Shown: piece by piece, positions 1-5,861 of the stretch
How the letters are laid out: every line of letters begins with the position of its first letter
Numbering within the stretch: the stretch's first letter is position 1
Assembly: GCA_002366885.1 (NCBI GenBank)
Contig: DFCD01000020.1
Coordinates: forward strand, 19,491-28,012
Origin: Verrucomicrobia bacterium UBA3063
GTDB taxonomy: Bacteria > Verrucomicrobiota > Verrucomicrobiia > Methylacidiphilales > Verrucolacustridaceae
DNA: 8,522 nt
Direction: 5' to 3'
The notes under the pieces: generated by a model
The model's input: only the letters and a program-made list of their open reading frames with translations
Databases searched by the model: none
What the model was told of the DNA's origin: nothing
Program-made: the position numbers and the translations under genes

Positions 1-243
1 GCACCCTCCGGGGTTTGTCCCTGCGCCGGTCACCCGGCGTTGGGGTGGGCTCTTACCCCCACCGTTTCACCCTTACCCTGCTTCGCCAAGGCGACGCAGG
101 GCGGTCTGTTTTCTGTGACACTTTCCGTCAGCTCCGGGTCGCCCCGAAGCTGCCCCCGGTTTCCCGGGGCGGAGTATCCTGTGGTGTCCGGACTTTCCTC
201 TCCCGGTTCCGTTGCCGGAACTGAGAGCGACTGCCTAGGTTCC
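1..243 (-). ncRNA. rnpB: RNase P RNA, class A, 5' portion (cut by window edge)
   Basis: This is the catalytic RNA of RNase P, which removes 5' leaders from tRNA precursors. Read on the minus strand it has the conserved blocks in the right order. GAGGAAAGTCCGGAC (positions 200-186) is the signature downstream of P2/P3. ACAGAAAACAGACCGCC (116-100) comes next, then a P12-like hairpin (about 101-75). The block GGTAAGGGTGAAAC followed by GGGTAAGAGCCCACC (77-44) is also present. The P3 stem is visible as GTTCC/GGAAC around 204-223. The remaining 3' part, with the second half of the P4 pairing and the 3' strand of P1, lies beyond position 1. Because the P1 partner is missing, the 5' end is estimated to within about 5 bases. 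Identity is very secure. Confidence 0.95.
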
Positions 244-250
244 AAAGTTC

Positions 251-279
251 TCTCTAGGGGAAAACAGCCGTAAGGGCAA
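251..279 (-). promoter_or_regulatory. Candidate promoter of rnpB
   Basis: On the minus strand TTGCCC (279-274) and TAGAGA (256-251) are separated by exactly 17 bases. This places a transcription start near 243-245, where the RNase P RNA is expected to begin. Matches to the sigma-70 consensus are partial (4/6 and 3/6), so the position is the main support. Confidence 0.4.
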
Positions 280-284
280 ACCGA

Positions 285-315
285 CCCCAATCGGTGTCCA
301 GGAAGCCGATTGTGG
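285..315. other. Inverted repeat between rnpB and the small membrane ORF
   Basis: CAATCGG (288-294) pairs with CCGATTG (306-312) around an 11-base loop, and the stem may extend by two more pairs past one mismatch. On the minus strand it lies 26 bases after the stop codon of the ORF ending at 342 and before the rnpB promoter, so it could end that transcript. No strong T-run follows on that strand (only TTT), so terminator function is uncertain. On the plus strand five T's follow a few bases later (321-325). Confidence 0.3.
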
Positions 316-341
316 TGGGATTTTTCCTGGATGCCCCAGGA

Positions 342-581
342 TTACTCCATCCACTCCAAGGGGTTCCAGGTAAGGAGGAGGATGGTTTCCACCACGAGGG
401 CCATCAGGAAGGTGGGGGCTAGAAGGGTCAGGGATAAGCCAACCCAAAAAGGAATGCGGGGATCGCGGATTCGGTTCTTGGCCACCTGGCCGGCGACCGC
501 TACGGCAACACCCAGACTAAGAACGGAAAGGGTTACGACCATGACCAATCTTGGAATTGCCGCGCCAAGTAGGCAAGCCAT
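342..581 (-). CDS. Possible small two-TM membrane protein, unknown function
   Basis: A 79-residue open frame starts at ATG (581-579) and stops at TAA (344-342). The translation has two long hydrophobic stretches, about residues 8-31 (PRLVMVVTLSVLSLGVAVAV) and 44-71 (PFWVGLSLTLLAPTFLMALV). A short basic loop, QVAKNRIRDPR, separates them, and the C-terminus is acidic/aromatic (NPLEWME). This is a reasonable small inner-membrane hairpin, and G/C dominates its third codon positions. I do not recognise the family. The start lies only 9 bases from the divergent ATG at 591, and no clear ribosome binding site is seen. Residue 14 (ATG at 542-540) is an alternative start. The opposite-strand frame over the same bases is arginine-rich without plausible structure and looks like a shadow. 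The gene may be real, but a chance frame cannot be excluded. Confidence 0.45.
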   Translation of the reverse strand: MACLLGAAIPRLVMVVTLSVLSLGVAVAVAGQVAKNRIRDPRIPFWVGLSLTLLAPTFLMALVVETILLLTWNPLEWME

Positions 582-590
582 CCTGAGACG

Positions 591-1085
591 ATGATTCGTA
601 CGCTAACGGGCCTCCTTCTTTTGCTGACCACATCGCTCCTGTTCGCTCAAAAACTCCAACCCTGCCGGAAAGACACCCCTGCCCTCAGGTTGGAGCAACC
701 CTTGCGCGCCTCCGGTCTTCAGGTGGGCGGCGTGGAGGAGTTTCCCGCCGGGATCTACCGCCCCTTGGGTACCAACGAAGACGGGACGTTTTACCTCTTT
801 GAAAAACCCCTGGTTGCCAGGCTGATGGCCGACACCGTGAAAGTCGCCGGGGGGCTTTTTCTTCCCAGCGACCCCGATGAAGATGCCCGGGGGTGGTATT
901 CCATGCCCGACGGCGCTAGAAATCCGGTGATCGCGCCGGAACAGGGGGTGGATAGTGCCTGGGAGGGTGATCCCACCCTGCCCGCCTCGGACCCCTACAA
1001 GGCCGCCAATTTTTCAGGCTTCCGAAAGAAAGTGGGGCTGAGCGATAAGCCAAAGCTGGTTCCCCTTTCCGCAGGGAAACCCTGA
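591..1085 (+). CDS. Secreted hypothetical protein
   Basis: This encodes 164 residues. It begins with a clear Sec signal peptide: MIR, a hydrophobic core LTGLLLLLTTSLL, and probable cleavage after LFA (residue 19). The mature part is soluble, rich in proline, glycine and acidic residues, and has a single cysteine (residue 25). It is therefore expected in the periplasm or outside the cell. A segment reading FPAGIYRPLGTNEDGTFYLF (about 45-64) looks like a beta-hairpin region, but I recognise no family. The start at ATG 591 is supported by the signal peptide; only a weak GAG lies upstream. The stop at 1083-1085 is three bases from the stop of the convergent WG-repeat gene, so neither has room for its own terminator between them. 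Function is unknown. Confidence 0.75.
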   Translation: MIRTLTGLLLLLTTSLLFAQKLQPCRKDTPALRLEQPLRASGLQVGGVEEFPAGIYRPLGTNEDGTFYLFEKPLVARLMADTVKVAGGLFLPSDPDEDARGWYSMPDGARNPVIAPEQGVDSAWEGDPTLPASDPYKAANFSGFRKKVGLSDKPKLVPLSAGKP

Positions 1086-1088
1086 GTT

Positions 1089-1907
1089 TCAGTCGAGGGG
1101 ATTCCCCTTCTTGTCGATCATCCGGCTTTTTTTCTCCATGCGGACAGAGGCTTTTCCGTCCCGGAAATCGGAAGCCTCCTCAAAATTGGGTTGGATGACC
1201 ATGACACCCTTTAGGTCGATGTAGCCGAATTTTCCCCCGATTCGGTCCCCCACCTGGACTCGGGCCAGTCCCTCGTGAAAATTTCCTGCCCAGGCATACT
1301 TTTTGTCGAAGGCCACGGAGCCATCGGGACGGATGTACATCCACGTTTCCTTCTCCCCGGGGGCGCCCGACTTTTGCACGGGTGCCATACCGGAGGAAAA
1401 AAAGCCGATTTGATCGAATTCCGGCTCCACGGCCATTTTCCCTTTGGGGTCGACAAAGCCCCATTTGGAGCCGTCCTTAACGCCGCCCAGCCCTTCGCGA
1501 AAGGGACGGGCCCAGTCATATTCGGGTGAAATCGCCCATCTTCCCTGTCGGTCAATATATCCGAACTTGCCCTTCATCCGGTCGCCTTCGCATGCCGGAG
1601 CCAGCCCCTGGGAAAAATCCCCGGCCCAGGAAAAACGGGCCGGAATTTTCCATGTACCATCCGTGCCGAGATATCCCCACAAATCTCCCTCCCGCACTGC
1701 GGCCAATTGCTCCGAAAACCCCTTTGCTTCCGAAAACTTCGGGGAAACCAACCAGTTGCCATCCAGCGCCCGCAGGCCCCATTTACCGTCCTCCCCTTTC
1801 ATTGGTACGGCTCCCTCCAAAAACAAATGAGCCTCGGGTGGGGTTTCTGCAAGGAGCATAGGGCCCAAGTTGACGAGGGAAAATATCAACAAAAAGAGCC
1901 TTCCCAT
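1089..1907 (-). CDS. Secreted WG-repeat protein
   Basis: This is a 272-residue exported protein built almost entirely of WG (KWG-type) repeats, beta-hairpin units of about 33-45 residues often found in secreted or surface proteins of bacteria with complex envelopes. After a signal peptide (MGRLFLLIFSLVNLGPMLLA, cleavage after residue 20) come six units. They open with KWGLRALDG, LWGYLGTDG, KFGYIDRQG, KWGFVDPKG, TWMYIRPDG and KFGYIDLKG, and each is followed by a P.F/Y element and an F..GLA.V-type segment. A truncated seventh unit (KSRMIDKKG) ends the protein. The ATG at 1907 is preferred because GGGGA precedes it at suitable spacing and it gives a compact signal peptide. A TTG at 1928 would add seven residues. 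A TTGACC element at 1941-1936 could be the -35 region. Such proteins usually act in binding; no catalytic motif is seen and the partner is unknown. Confidence 0.88.
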   Translation of the reverse strand: MGRLFLLIFSLVNLGPMLLAETPPEAHLFLEGAVPMKGEDGKWGLRALDGNWLVSPKFSEAKGFSEQLAAVREGDLWGYLGTDGTWKIPARFSWAGDFSQGLAPACEGDRMKGKFGYIDRQGRWAISPEYDWARPFREGLGGVKDGSKWGFVDPKGKMAVEPEFDQIGFFSSGMAPVQKSGAPGEKETWMYIRPDGSVAFDKKYAWAGNFHEGLARVQVGDRIGGKFGYIDLKGVMVIQPNFEEASDFRDGKASVRMEKKSRMIDKKGNPLD

Positions 1908-1986
1908 GTTTCCCCGATAGAATCCCAAACCAAGGGGTCAAGGAGAAGCTGGCACTTGCCGCAGATCCTTGGATGATAACCGGACG

Positions 1987-2301
1987 ATGATTCTGACAAG
2001 AGCCTCCCTTTTTCTTGGGTTTTTCCTTTTGGTTTCCGGATGCCGGTGTCTCTCCCAGGACGCCTCTTATGGCTCCGCCACCTATACGCCGCAACAGCTT
2101 CACGAGATGCTTGTCGGACAAAATCGGAATGCCGTTCTCCAGGCTTTCGGTCGCCTTCCCAATATCATCCGCGGGAACGATTGGTTTTATGAAAACGTCG
2201 CGGTTTATGTTCCCGAAAGGGATGAATACTACACCCTTGCGGTCGTATGTTTTTCCTTGAGTGACGGGCGGGTCTGGCAGGTCGTTTGTTACCCCCATTG
2301 A
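1987..2301 (+). CDS. Small lipoprotein, BamE/OmlA-like fold suspected
   Basis: This 104-residue protein begins with a lipoprotein signal: MILTRASLFLGFFLLVSGC, where VSGC is a lipobox and Cys19 the lipidation site. The mature domain of about 85 residues contains LHEMLVGQNRNAVLQAFGRL followed by P....GNDWFYEN and ends in a beta-strand pair closing with DGRVWQVVCYP. A 'G..r..V...fG.P' helix, then a W-Y strand, then 'f..gkV..v' strands is the pattern of small BamE/SmpA-OmlA domain proteins. The assignment rests on pattern only. ATG 1987 is chosen because it gives a compact lipoprotein signal; an in-frame TTG at 1969 would add six polar residues. No good ribosome binding site precedes either. The gene is divergent from the WG-repeat gene with about 80 bases between them, and ends 49 bases before the tRNA. 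Confidence 0.72.
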   Translation: MILTRASLFLGFFLLVSGCRCLSQDASYGSATYTPQQLHEMLVGQNRNAVLQAFGRLPNIIRGNDWFYENVAVYVPERDEYYTLAVVCFSLSDGRVWQVVCYPH

Positions 2302-2325
2302 ATCTCTGCCGGTTTTTCCTAGGCT
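2298..2325 (+). promoter_or_regulatory. Weak candidate promoter for tRNA-Val and the nfeD operon
   Basis: TTGAAT (2298-2303) and TAGGCT (2320-2325) lie 16 bases apart, which would start transcription around 2332, about 20 bases before the mature tRNA. The -10 match is poor (3/6). It is listed because some promoter must lie in the 49-base gap before the tRNA unless the lipoprotein transcript reads through. Confidence 0.25.
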
Positions 2326-2350
2326 GGCGGGATGGCCCGAGGTCCCTTTC

Positions 2351-2422
2351 GCGCGCTTAGCTCAGGGGTAGAGCGGCTGCTTTACACGCAGTTGGTCGGA
2401 GGTTCAAATCCTTCAGCGCGCA
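2351..2422 (+). tRNA. tRNA-Val (anticodon UAC)
   Basis: A complete 72-base cloverleaf is visible. The acceptor stem GCGCGCT (2351-2357) pairs perfectly with AGCGCGC (2415-2421). The D-arm is GCTC/GAGC (2360-2374). The anticodon stem GCTGC/GCAGT encloses the loop TTTACAC (2381-2387) with anticodon TAC. The variable region has five bases. The T-arm GGAGG/CCTTC encloses TTCAAAT. The discriminator is A2422, followed by CCC, so the CCA tail is not encoded and must be added by a nucleotidyltransferase. The 3' end directly abuts the coding region of the nfeD gene, and an apparent open frame from ATG 2332 reads straight through the tRNA. Confidence 0.97.
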
Positions 2423-2424
2423 CC

Positions 2425-3798
2425 CTGCTTTTCTTGTTCTCCGCATTGTTCGCGATTCCGGTGCTGGCGGAGGGCAACCCAACCGCCTTGTCTCCGGGTT
2501 CCGTCTACGTCATCCCCATTCAAAAGGAGATTCAGAAAGGCCTCGTCTACATCGTTCGGCGCGGCGTGAAGGATGCGATGGAAAACAACGCCTCCGCCCT
2601 GGTTCTTGATATGGATACGCCCGGTGGCGAAGGCGAGGCCATGAAAGAAATCATGGGCATCGTCGCCAAGTTTCAACCCGCCGACCGCACCTTCACCTAT
2701 GTGAACAAGGAGGCCTTCTCCGCCGGTGCCTTTATCTCCGCTGCCACCCGCCACATCTGGATGGCCCCTGGTGCCATCATTGGCGCCGCCTCGCCCGTCA
2801 CCCTTGGCCAGGAAGGTCCGAAGGAACTACCTCCCAAATTCGTTTCCGGTTTTGCCGCCGTCATTCGCGCCGCCGCCGAACAGAACAGCCACAACCCCGC
2901 TGTCTTTGACGCCATGGTCAACAAGCAGGCCGGGCTGAAGATCGATGGCCGCGAAATTGTCGCCAAGGGCGATATCCTCACGCTCACCACTAAGGAAGCC
3001 ACCCAGCAGGTTGGCCGTCCGCCGAAACCCCTCCTCGCGGACGGGGTCGCCGAGAGCCTTGAGTCCTTGATCGAGAAACACGTCCAATCCGGCGCCAAAA
3101 TCGTCCGCGTGAACCCAACCGGGTTTGAACAGATCGGTCGTTTCATCGTCTCCATCTCCCCCCTGCTCCTGGCTGCGGCCTTCCTGTTTGGCTATATCGA
3201 GTTCAAAACCCCGGGCCTGGGCATCTTTGGCGTTCTTGCCGCCGCCTGCGCCCTGGTCTTCTTTTTTGGGCACTACATCGCCGGTCTCTCCGGTTACGAG
3301 AATCTCCTGCTCCTTGGTCTTGGGGTTGCCCTGATTGCCGCCGAACTCTTTCTTTTTCCGGGTACCTTTTTCCTCGGTCTGATCGGCTTGGGTCTTCTTC
3401 TTTTCGGGATTCTAAACACCATGGTGGACCGTTATCCCACCGATCCCGTCCTCCCCGCCCTCCCCCAACTCCATGTCCCCGCCCTCAACCTTTCCCTCGG
3501 TCTTTTCGGCGGCATCGTCGCCATCCTCTTGGCCGCCCGCTTCCTTCCCCGCTCGTCCCTCTTCCGACCATTTGAACTCACCACCACTTCCCCCCGCTTC
3601 CAGCCCATCGCCGAGGAGCCGGCTCCCCGCGGCGCCAAGGGAAAAGCCATCACCGACCTCCGCCCCAGCGGTCGCGCCTCCTTGAACAAAAAAACCTACG
3701 ACGTTCTCGCCGAGGGCGACTTCATTCCCGCCGGCACCTCCGTCAAGGCCACGGGTCATGAAGGCACCACCACCCTCGTCCGCCGGACGGATTCGTGA
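2425..3798 (+). CDS. Long NfeD protein with ClpP-like serine protease domain
   Basis: This is a membrane-bound long-form NfeD (NfeD1b/YqeZ type), the usual partner of flotillins. A hydrophobic signal (LLFLFSALFAIPVLA) is followed by a ClpP/crotonase-fold protease domain. It has VYVIPIQKEI, ALVLDMDTPGG and AFSAGAF. With numbering from CTG 2425, Ser99 and Lys138 (in LPPKF) are spaced like the Ser97/Lys138 dyad of archaeal PH1510; the Lys assignment is by position only. About four or five TM segments follow (roughly residues 240-380). A C-terminal NfeD OB-fold begins near AKGKAITDLRPSG. The body is certain, but the start is not. The frame is open back to ATG 2332 through the entire tRNA, and the in-frame candidates are ATG 2332, TTG 2392 (both overlapping the tRNA), CTG 2425 and TTG 2434. 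The last four bases overlap the next gene, and the 3' neighbour floA supports the assignment. Confidence 0.9.
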   Translation: MLFLFSALFAIPVLAEGNPTALSPGSVYVIPIQKEIQKGLVYIVRRGVKDAMENNASALVLDMDTPGGEGEAMKEIMGIVAKFQPADRTFTYVNKEAFSAGAFISAATRHIWMAPGAIIGAASPVTLGQEGPKELPPKFVSGFAAVIRAAAEQNSHNPAVFDAMVNKQAGLKIDGREIVAKGDILTLTTKEATQQVGRPPKPLLADGVAESLESLIEKHVQSGAKIVRVNPTGFEQIGRFIVSISPLLLAAAFLFGYIEFKTPGLGIFGVLAAACALVFFFGHYIAGLSGYENLLLLGLGVALIAAELFLFPGTFFLGLIGLGLLLFGILNTMVDRYPTDPVLPALPQLHVPALNLSLGLFGGIVAILLAARFLPRSSLFRPFELTTTSPRFQPIAEEPAPRGAKGKAITDLRPSGRASLNKKTYDVLAEGDFIPAGTSVKATGHEGTTTLVRRTDS

Positions 3799-4268
3799 CT
3801 CTTCTCCTCACCCTCCTGGTCGCCGGGATCACCCTCCTTCTCGCCGAAGTCTTCCTGCCGGGCATGGTCGCCGGCGTTCTCGGCGTAGTCTGTCTCCTCG
3901 GGGTCGCCGTCGTCGGCTTTGCAGAATTCGGTCCCCCAACTGGCACCCTCATCGTCATCGGGGAACTCGTCGCCGGCACCATCCTCACTGTCCTCTGGAT
4001 GCGCTATTTCCCGAAAACCCCGCTGGGTAAAAAATATATCCTCGATCCCTCCACTGCCGCCAAGGCTCCCGCAGGATCGGAAAAATGGGTGAATCGGGAA
4101 GGCGTCACCCTGACCGACCTTCGTCCCGCCGGTTCCGCCCGGATCGACGGTGAAAAGGTCGATGTGATCACCGCTGGAGAGCATCTCGAGGCCGGCACTC
4201 GGGTGAAAGTGGTCCGTCTTGACGGTCCATCCGTTTTTGTTCGCAGGACCGGCAATCCCCATTCATAA
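3795..4268 (+). CDS. Short NfeD family membrane protein
   Basis: This 157-residue protein has three TM segments (about residues 2-18, 20-43 and 48-69, the last ending at LWMRYF). A cytosolic C-terminal NfeD OB-fold domain follows (about 100-152) with the characteristic GVTLTDLRPAGSARIDGEKV, DVITAGEHLEAGT and a terminal V.V.R.-type strand. It lacks the protease domain of the upstream paralogue, and their C-terminal domains share the TDLRP-G pattern, so they are relatives in tandem. The GTG start at 3795 sits in a GTGA overlap with the upstream stop, implying translational coupling. In known systems the OB domain is thought to support flotillin assembly; floA begins 9 bases downstream. Family identity is secure, the exact role inferred. 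Confidence 0.9.
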   Translation: MTLLLTLLVAGITLLLAEVFLPGMVAGVLGVVCLLGVAVVGFAEFGPPTGTLIVIGELVAGTILTVLWMRYFPKTPLGKKYILDPSTAAKAPAGSEKWVNREGVTLTDLRPAGSARIDGEKVDVITAGEHLEAGTRVKVVRLDGPSVFVRRTGNPHS

Positions 4269-4277
4269 TTCTCCGAT

Positions 4278-5261
4278 ATGCCGCTAATTCTTCTCATTGC
4301 CGCCGGGGTGGTTGCCCTGGTCTTCGGAATCATTCTTCTGAACTTCTTCGGCCTTTGGCTTCGGGCCCTCACCTCCGGCGCCCCGGTCGGAATCCCCACC
4401 CTTATTGCCATGCGTCTGCGCGGCATCCCGAACTCCCTCATTGTTAACGCCCGGATCACCGCTGTCCGCGCCGGAATCGACGTCTCCACCGCCCAACTGG
4501 AAACCCATTTCCTCGCCGGCGGCAACGTCGATCAGGTCATCCGCGCCCTCATTGCCGCCGATAAGGCCGGCATCAAGCTCGACTTCAACCGCTGCTGCGC
4601 CATCGATCTCGCCACCTCCGGCTCCGGCAAGACCGTCTTTGACGCCGTCCGCACCAGCGTCAACCCCCGCGTCATCGACTGCCCGGGAACTGCTTCCGGC
4701 AAAAGCACCATCGATGGTGTCGCCAAGGACGGTATCACCGTCCGCGCCCGCGCCCGCGTCACCGTTCGCTCCAACCTTGACCGCTTCGTCGGCGGCGCCA
4801 CGGAGGAAACCATCATCGCCCGCGTGGGAGAAGGCATCGTCCGGGCCATTGGCTCCAAGGAAACCTACAAGGGCGTTCTCGAAAATCCGCAGGACATTTC
4901 CAAGGACGTGCTCAATCGCGGGCTCGATGCCGGCACCGCCTACGAGATCCTCTCGATCGACATTGCCGATGTGGACGTCGGGGAGAACGTCGGCGCCAAG
5001 CTCCAGGCCGAACAGGCAGACGCCGACAAACAGGTCGCCCAGGCCAAAGCGGAAATGCGTCGTGCCGCCGCGGTCGCGGTGGAGCAGGAGATGCGCGCCA
5101 AGGTCGTCGAGGCCGAGGCCCAGGTTCCCCTCGCCATGGCCGAGGCCTTCCGCAAGGGCAACCTCGGCATCCTCGACTACCAGAAGATCCGCAATGTTTC
5201 GGCCGATACGGAGATGCGCGCCGCCATCGCCAAGGATTCGGGCAAGACCGGCCCGAAATAA
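4278..5261 (+). CDS. floA: Flotillin-like protein FloA
   Basis: FloA is an SPFH-domain scaffold that organises functional membrane microdomains. The 327 residues (Bacillus FloA is about 330) begin with a membrane-inserted hydrophobic stretch (3-26). An SPFH/PHB core follows, with GGNVDQVIRALIAADKAGI (81-99), TVRSNLDRFVGGATEETIIA (162-181) and ARVGEGIVRAIGS. LSIDIADVDVGENVGAKLQA (225-244) precedes an EA-rich coiled coil (about 244-290, AEQADADKQVAQAKAE) and the end NLGILDYQKIRN. Compared from memory with Bacillus FloA, the segment 112-150 carries extra residues, including TSGSGKT and ASGKST. ATG 4278 lies 9 bases after the upstream stop with no visible Shine-Dalgarno; the leader is TTCTCCGAT. 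Two NfeD genes just upstream match the classical nfeD-flotillin pairing. Identification is firm. Confidence 0.96.
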   Translation: MPLILLIAAGVVALVFGIILLNFFGLWLRALTSGAPVGIPTLIAMRLRGIPNSLIVNARITAVRAGIDVSTAQLETHFLAGGNVDQVIRALIAADKAGIKLDFNRCCAIDLATSGSGKTVFDAVRTSVNPRVIDCPGTASGKSTIDGVAKDGITVRARARVTVRSNLDRFVGGATEETIIARVGEGIVRAIGSKETYKGVLENPQDISKDVLNRGLDAGTAYEILSIDIADVDVGENVGAKLQAEQADADKQVAQAKAEMRRAAAVAVEQEMRAKVVEAEAQVPLAMAEAFRKGNLGILDYQKIRNVSADTEMRAAIAKDSGKTGPK

Positions 5262-5273
5262 TTCCCCTCCGCC

Positions 5274-5852
5274 ATGGAGTGGCTCGTCCCCGTTCTCTTT
5301 GTCCTCGCCAGCCTCGCGCAGTGGTGGATGCAGAGAAACCGCCAGGGACAGGAGGAGAAGCCGTCCGAAAAGCCCCCCCTCCCGGGACGCCCCAACCCCC
5401 CTCGCCGCGAACCACCTGCGCAGGAGGAGTTTGGGGATTTGGGCGATCTTCTCGAGGCGTTGGGTCGCCGTCGCCACGATTCCCCACCGTCGCCGGTGGA
5501 CGAAATCAGGCCATCCGTGCTCCCCGATCCGCCCGCCCAGCCAGCGCCTCCGCTCCGCCGCGAAACGCCTCCTGTTTTCCGTCCCGAGCCGCTCATCGTT
5601 CTCGAAACCCCCAAACCCGCCCCCACCCCCGTGGTGGTTTTTCCTGAGCCGAAACCATCGCCTCTCGCGGAACCTTTGGCTGTTTTCGAGGAAACAGCCC
5701 CGTCTCGGGTCACCTTTCGCCCCTTCCCCGACGCCAAAAAAGCGGACGCTGTCTTCACCCACCGCTGGGCCGAGAAACTTCGCTCTTCGGAGTCGGTCCG
5801 GGATGCGATCGTCCTTTCCGAAATTCTCGCCCCGCCGGTCTCTTTGCGCTGA
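5274..5852 (+). CDS. Proline-rich single-TM protein of unknown function
   Basis: This encodes 192 residues. The N-terminus is one TM anchor (MEWLVPVLFVLASLAQWWMQ, residues 1-20). A basic and then strongly proline-rich linker follows (about 28-150, with P-E-P and P-K-P repeats). The linker contains one acidic/hydrophobic helix-like patch, EEFGDLGDLLEALGRRR (51-67). The C-terminus is compact and charged (FTHRWAEKLRSSESVRDAIV, 161-180) and ends LSEILAPPVSLR. I recognise no named family. The short C-terminal helix ending 'R.AIVLSEIL.PP..LR' looks like a conserved docking motif at the end of a flexible tether. The gene lies 12 bases after floA and 9 before aguB, without a visible ribosome binding site. 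The position suggests a partner of the flotillin or of membrane microdomains, which is inference only. The proline bias partly reflects high GC, but the TM anchor and structured end argue for a real gene. Confidence 0.82.
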   Translation: MEWLVPVLFVLASLAQWWMQRNRQGQEEKPSEKPPLPGRPNPPRREPPAQEEFGDLGDLLEALGRRRHDSPPSPVDEIRPSVLPDPPAQPAPPLRRETPPVFRPEPLIVLETPKPAPTPVVVFPEPKPSPLAEPLAVFEETAPSRVTFRPFPDAKKADAVFTHRWAEKLRSSESVRDAIVLSEILAPPVSLR

Positions 5853-5861
5853 AATCCTTCT

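Noticed and set aside
15..290. Open frames over the first 290 bases on both strands
   Set aside because: They lie within RNase P RNA, whose conserved blocks explain the sequence.
310..594. A 94-residue plus-strand frame upstream of the secreted protein
   Set aside because: It is arginine/threonine-rich with no structure and overlaps the more convincing two-TM frame on the other strand.
1444..1861. Plus-strand open frames opposite the WG-repeat gene
   Set aside because: They are Pro/Ser-rich complements of the repeat-encoding sequence. The minus strand has an unmistakable repeat protein.
1783..2298. A 171-residue minus-strand frame opposite the lipoprotein and the WG-gene start
   Set aside because: It overlaps the signal-peptide region of the WG-repeat gene and is antisense to the lipoprotein gene with its clear lipobox. 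No family features are visible.
2332..2424. An N-terminal extension of NfeD reading through the tRNA (ALSSGVERLLYTQ...)
   Set aside because: This peptide is simply the translation of the tRNA-Val gene, a common false prediction. It is not included in the called CDS, although a shared start is kept as a finding because no good downstream start exists.
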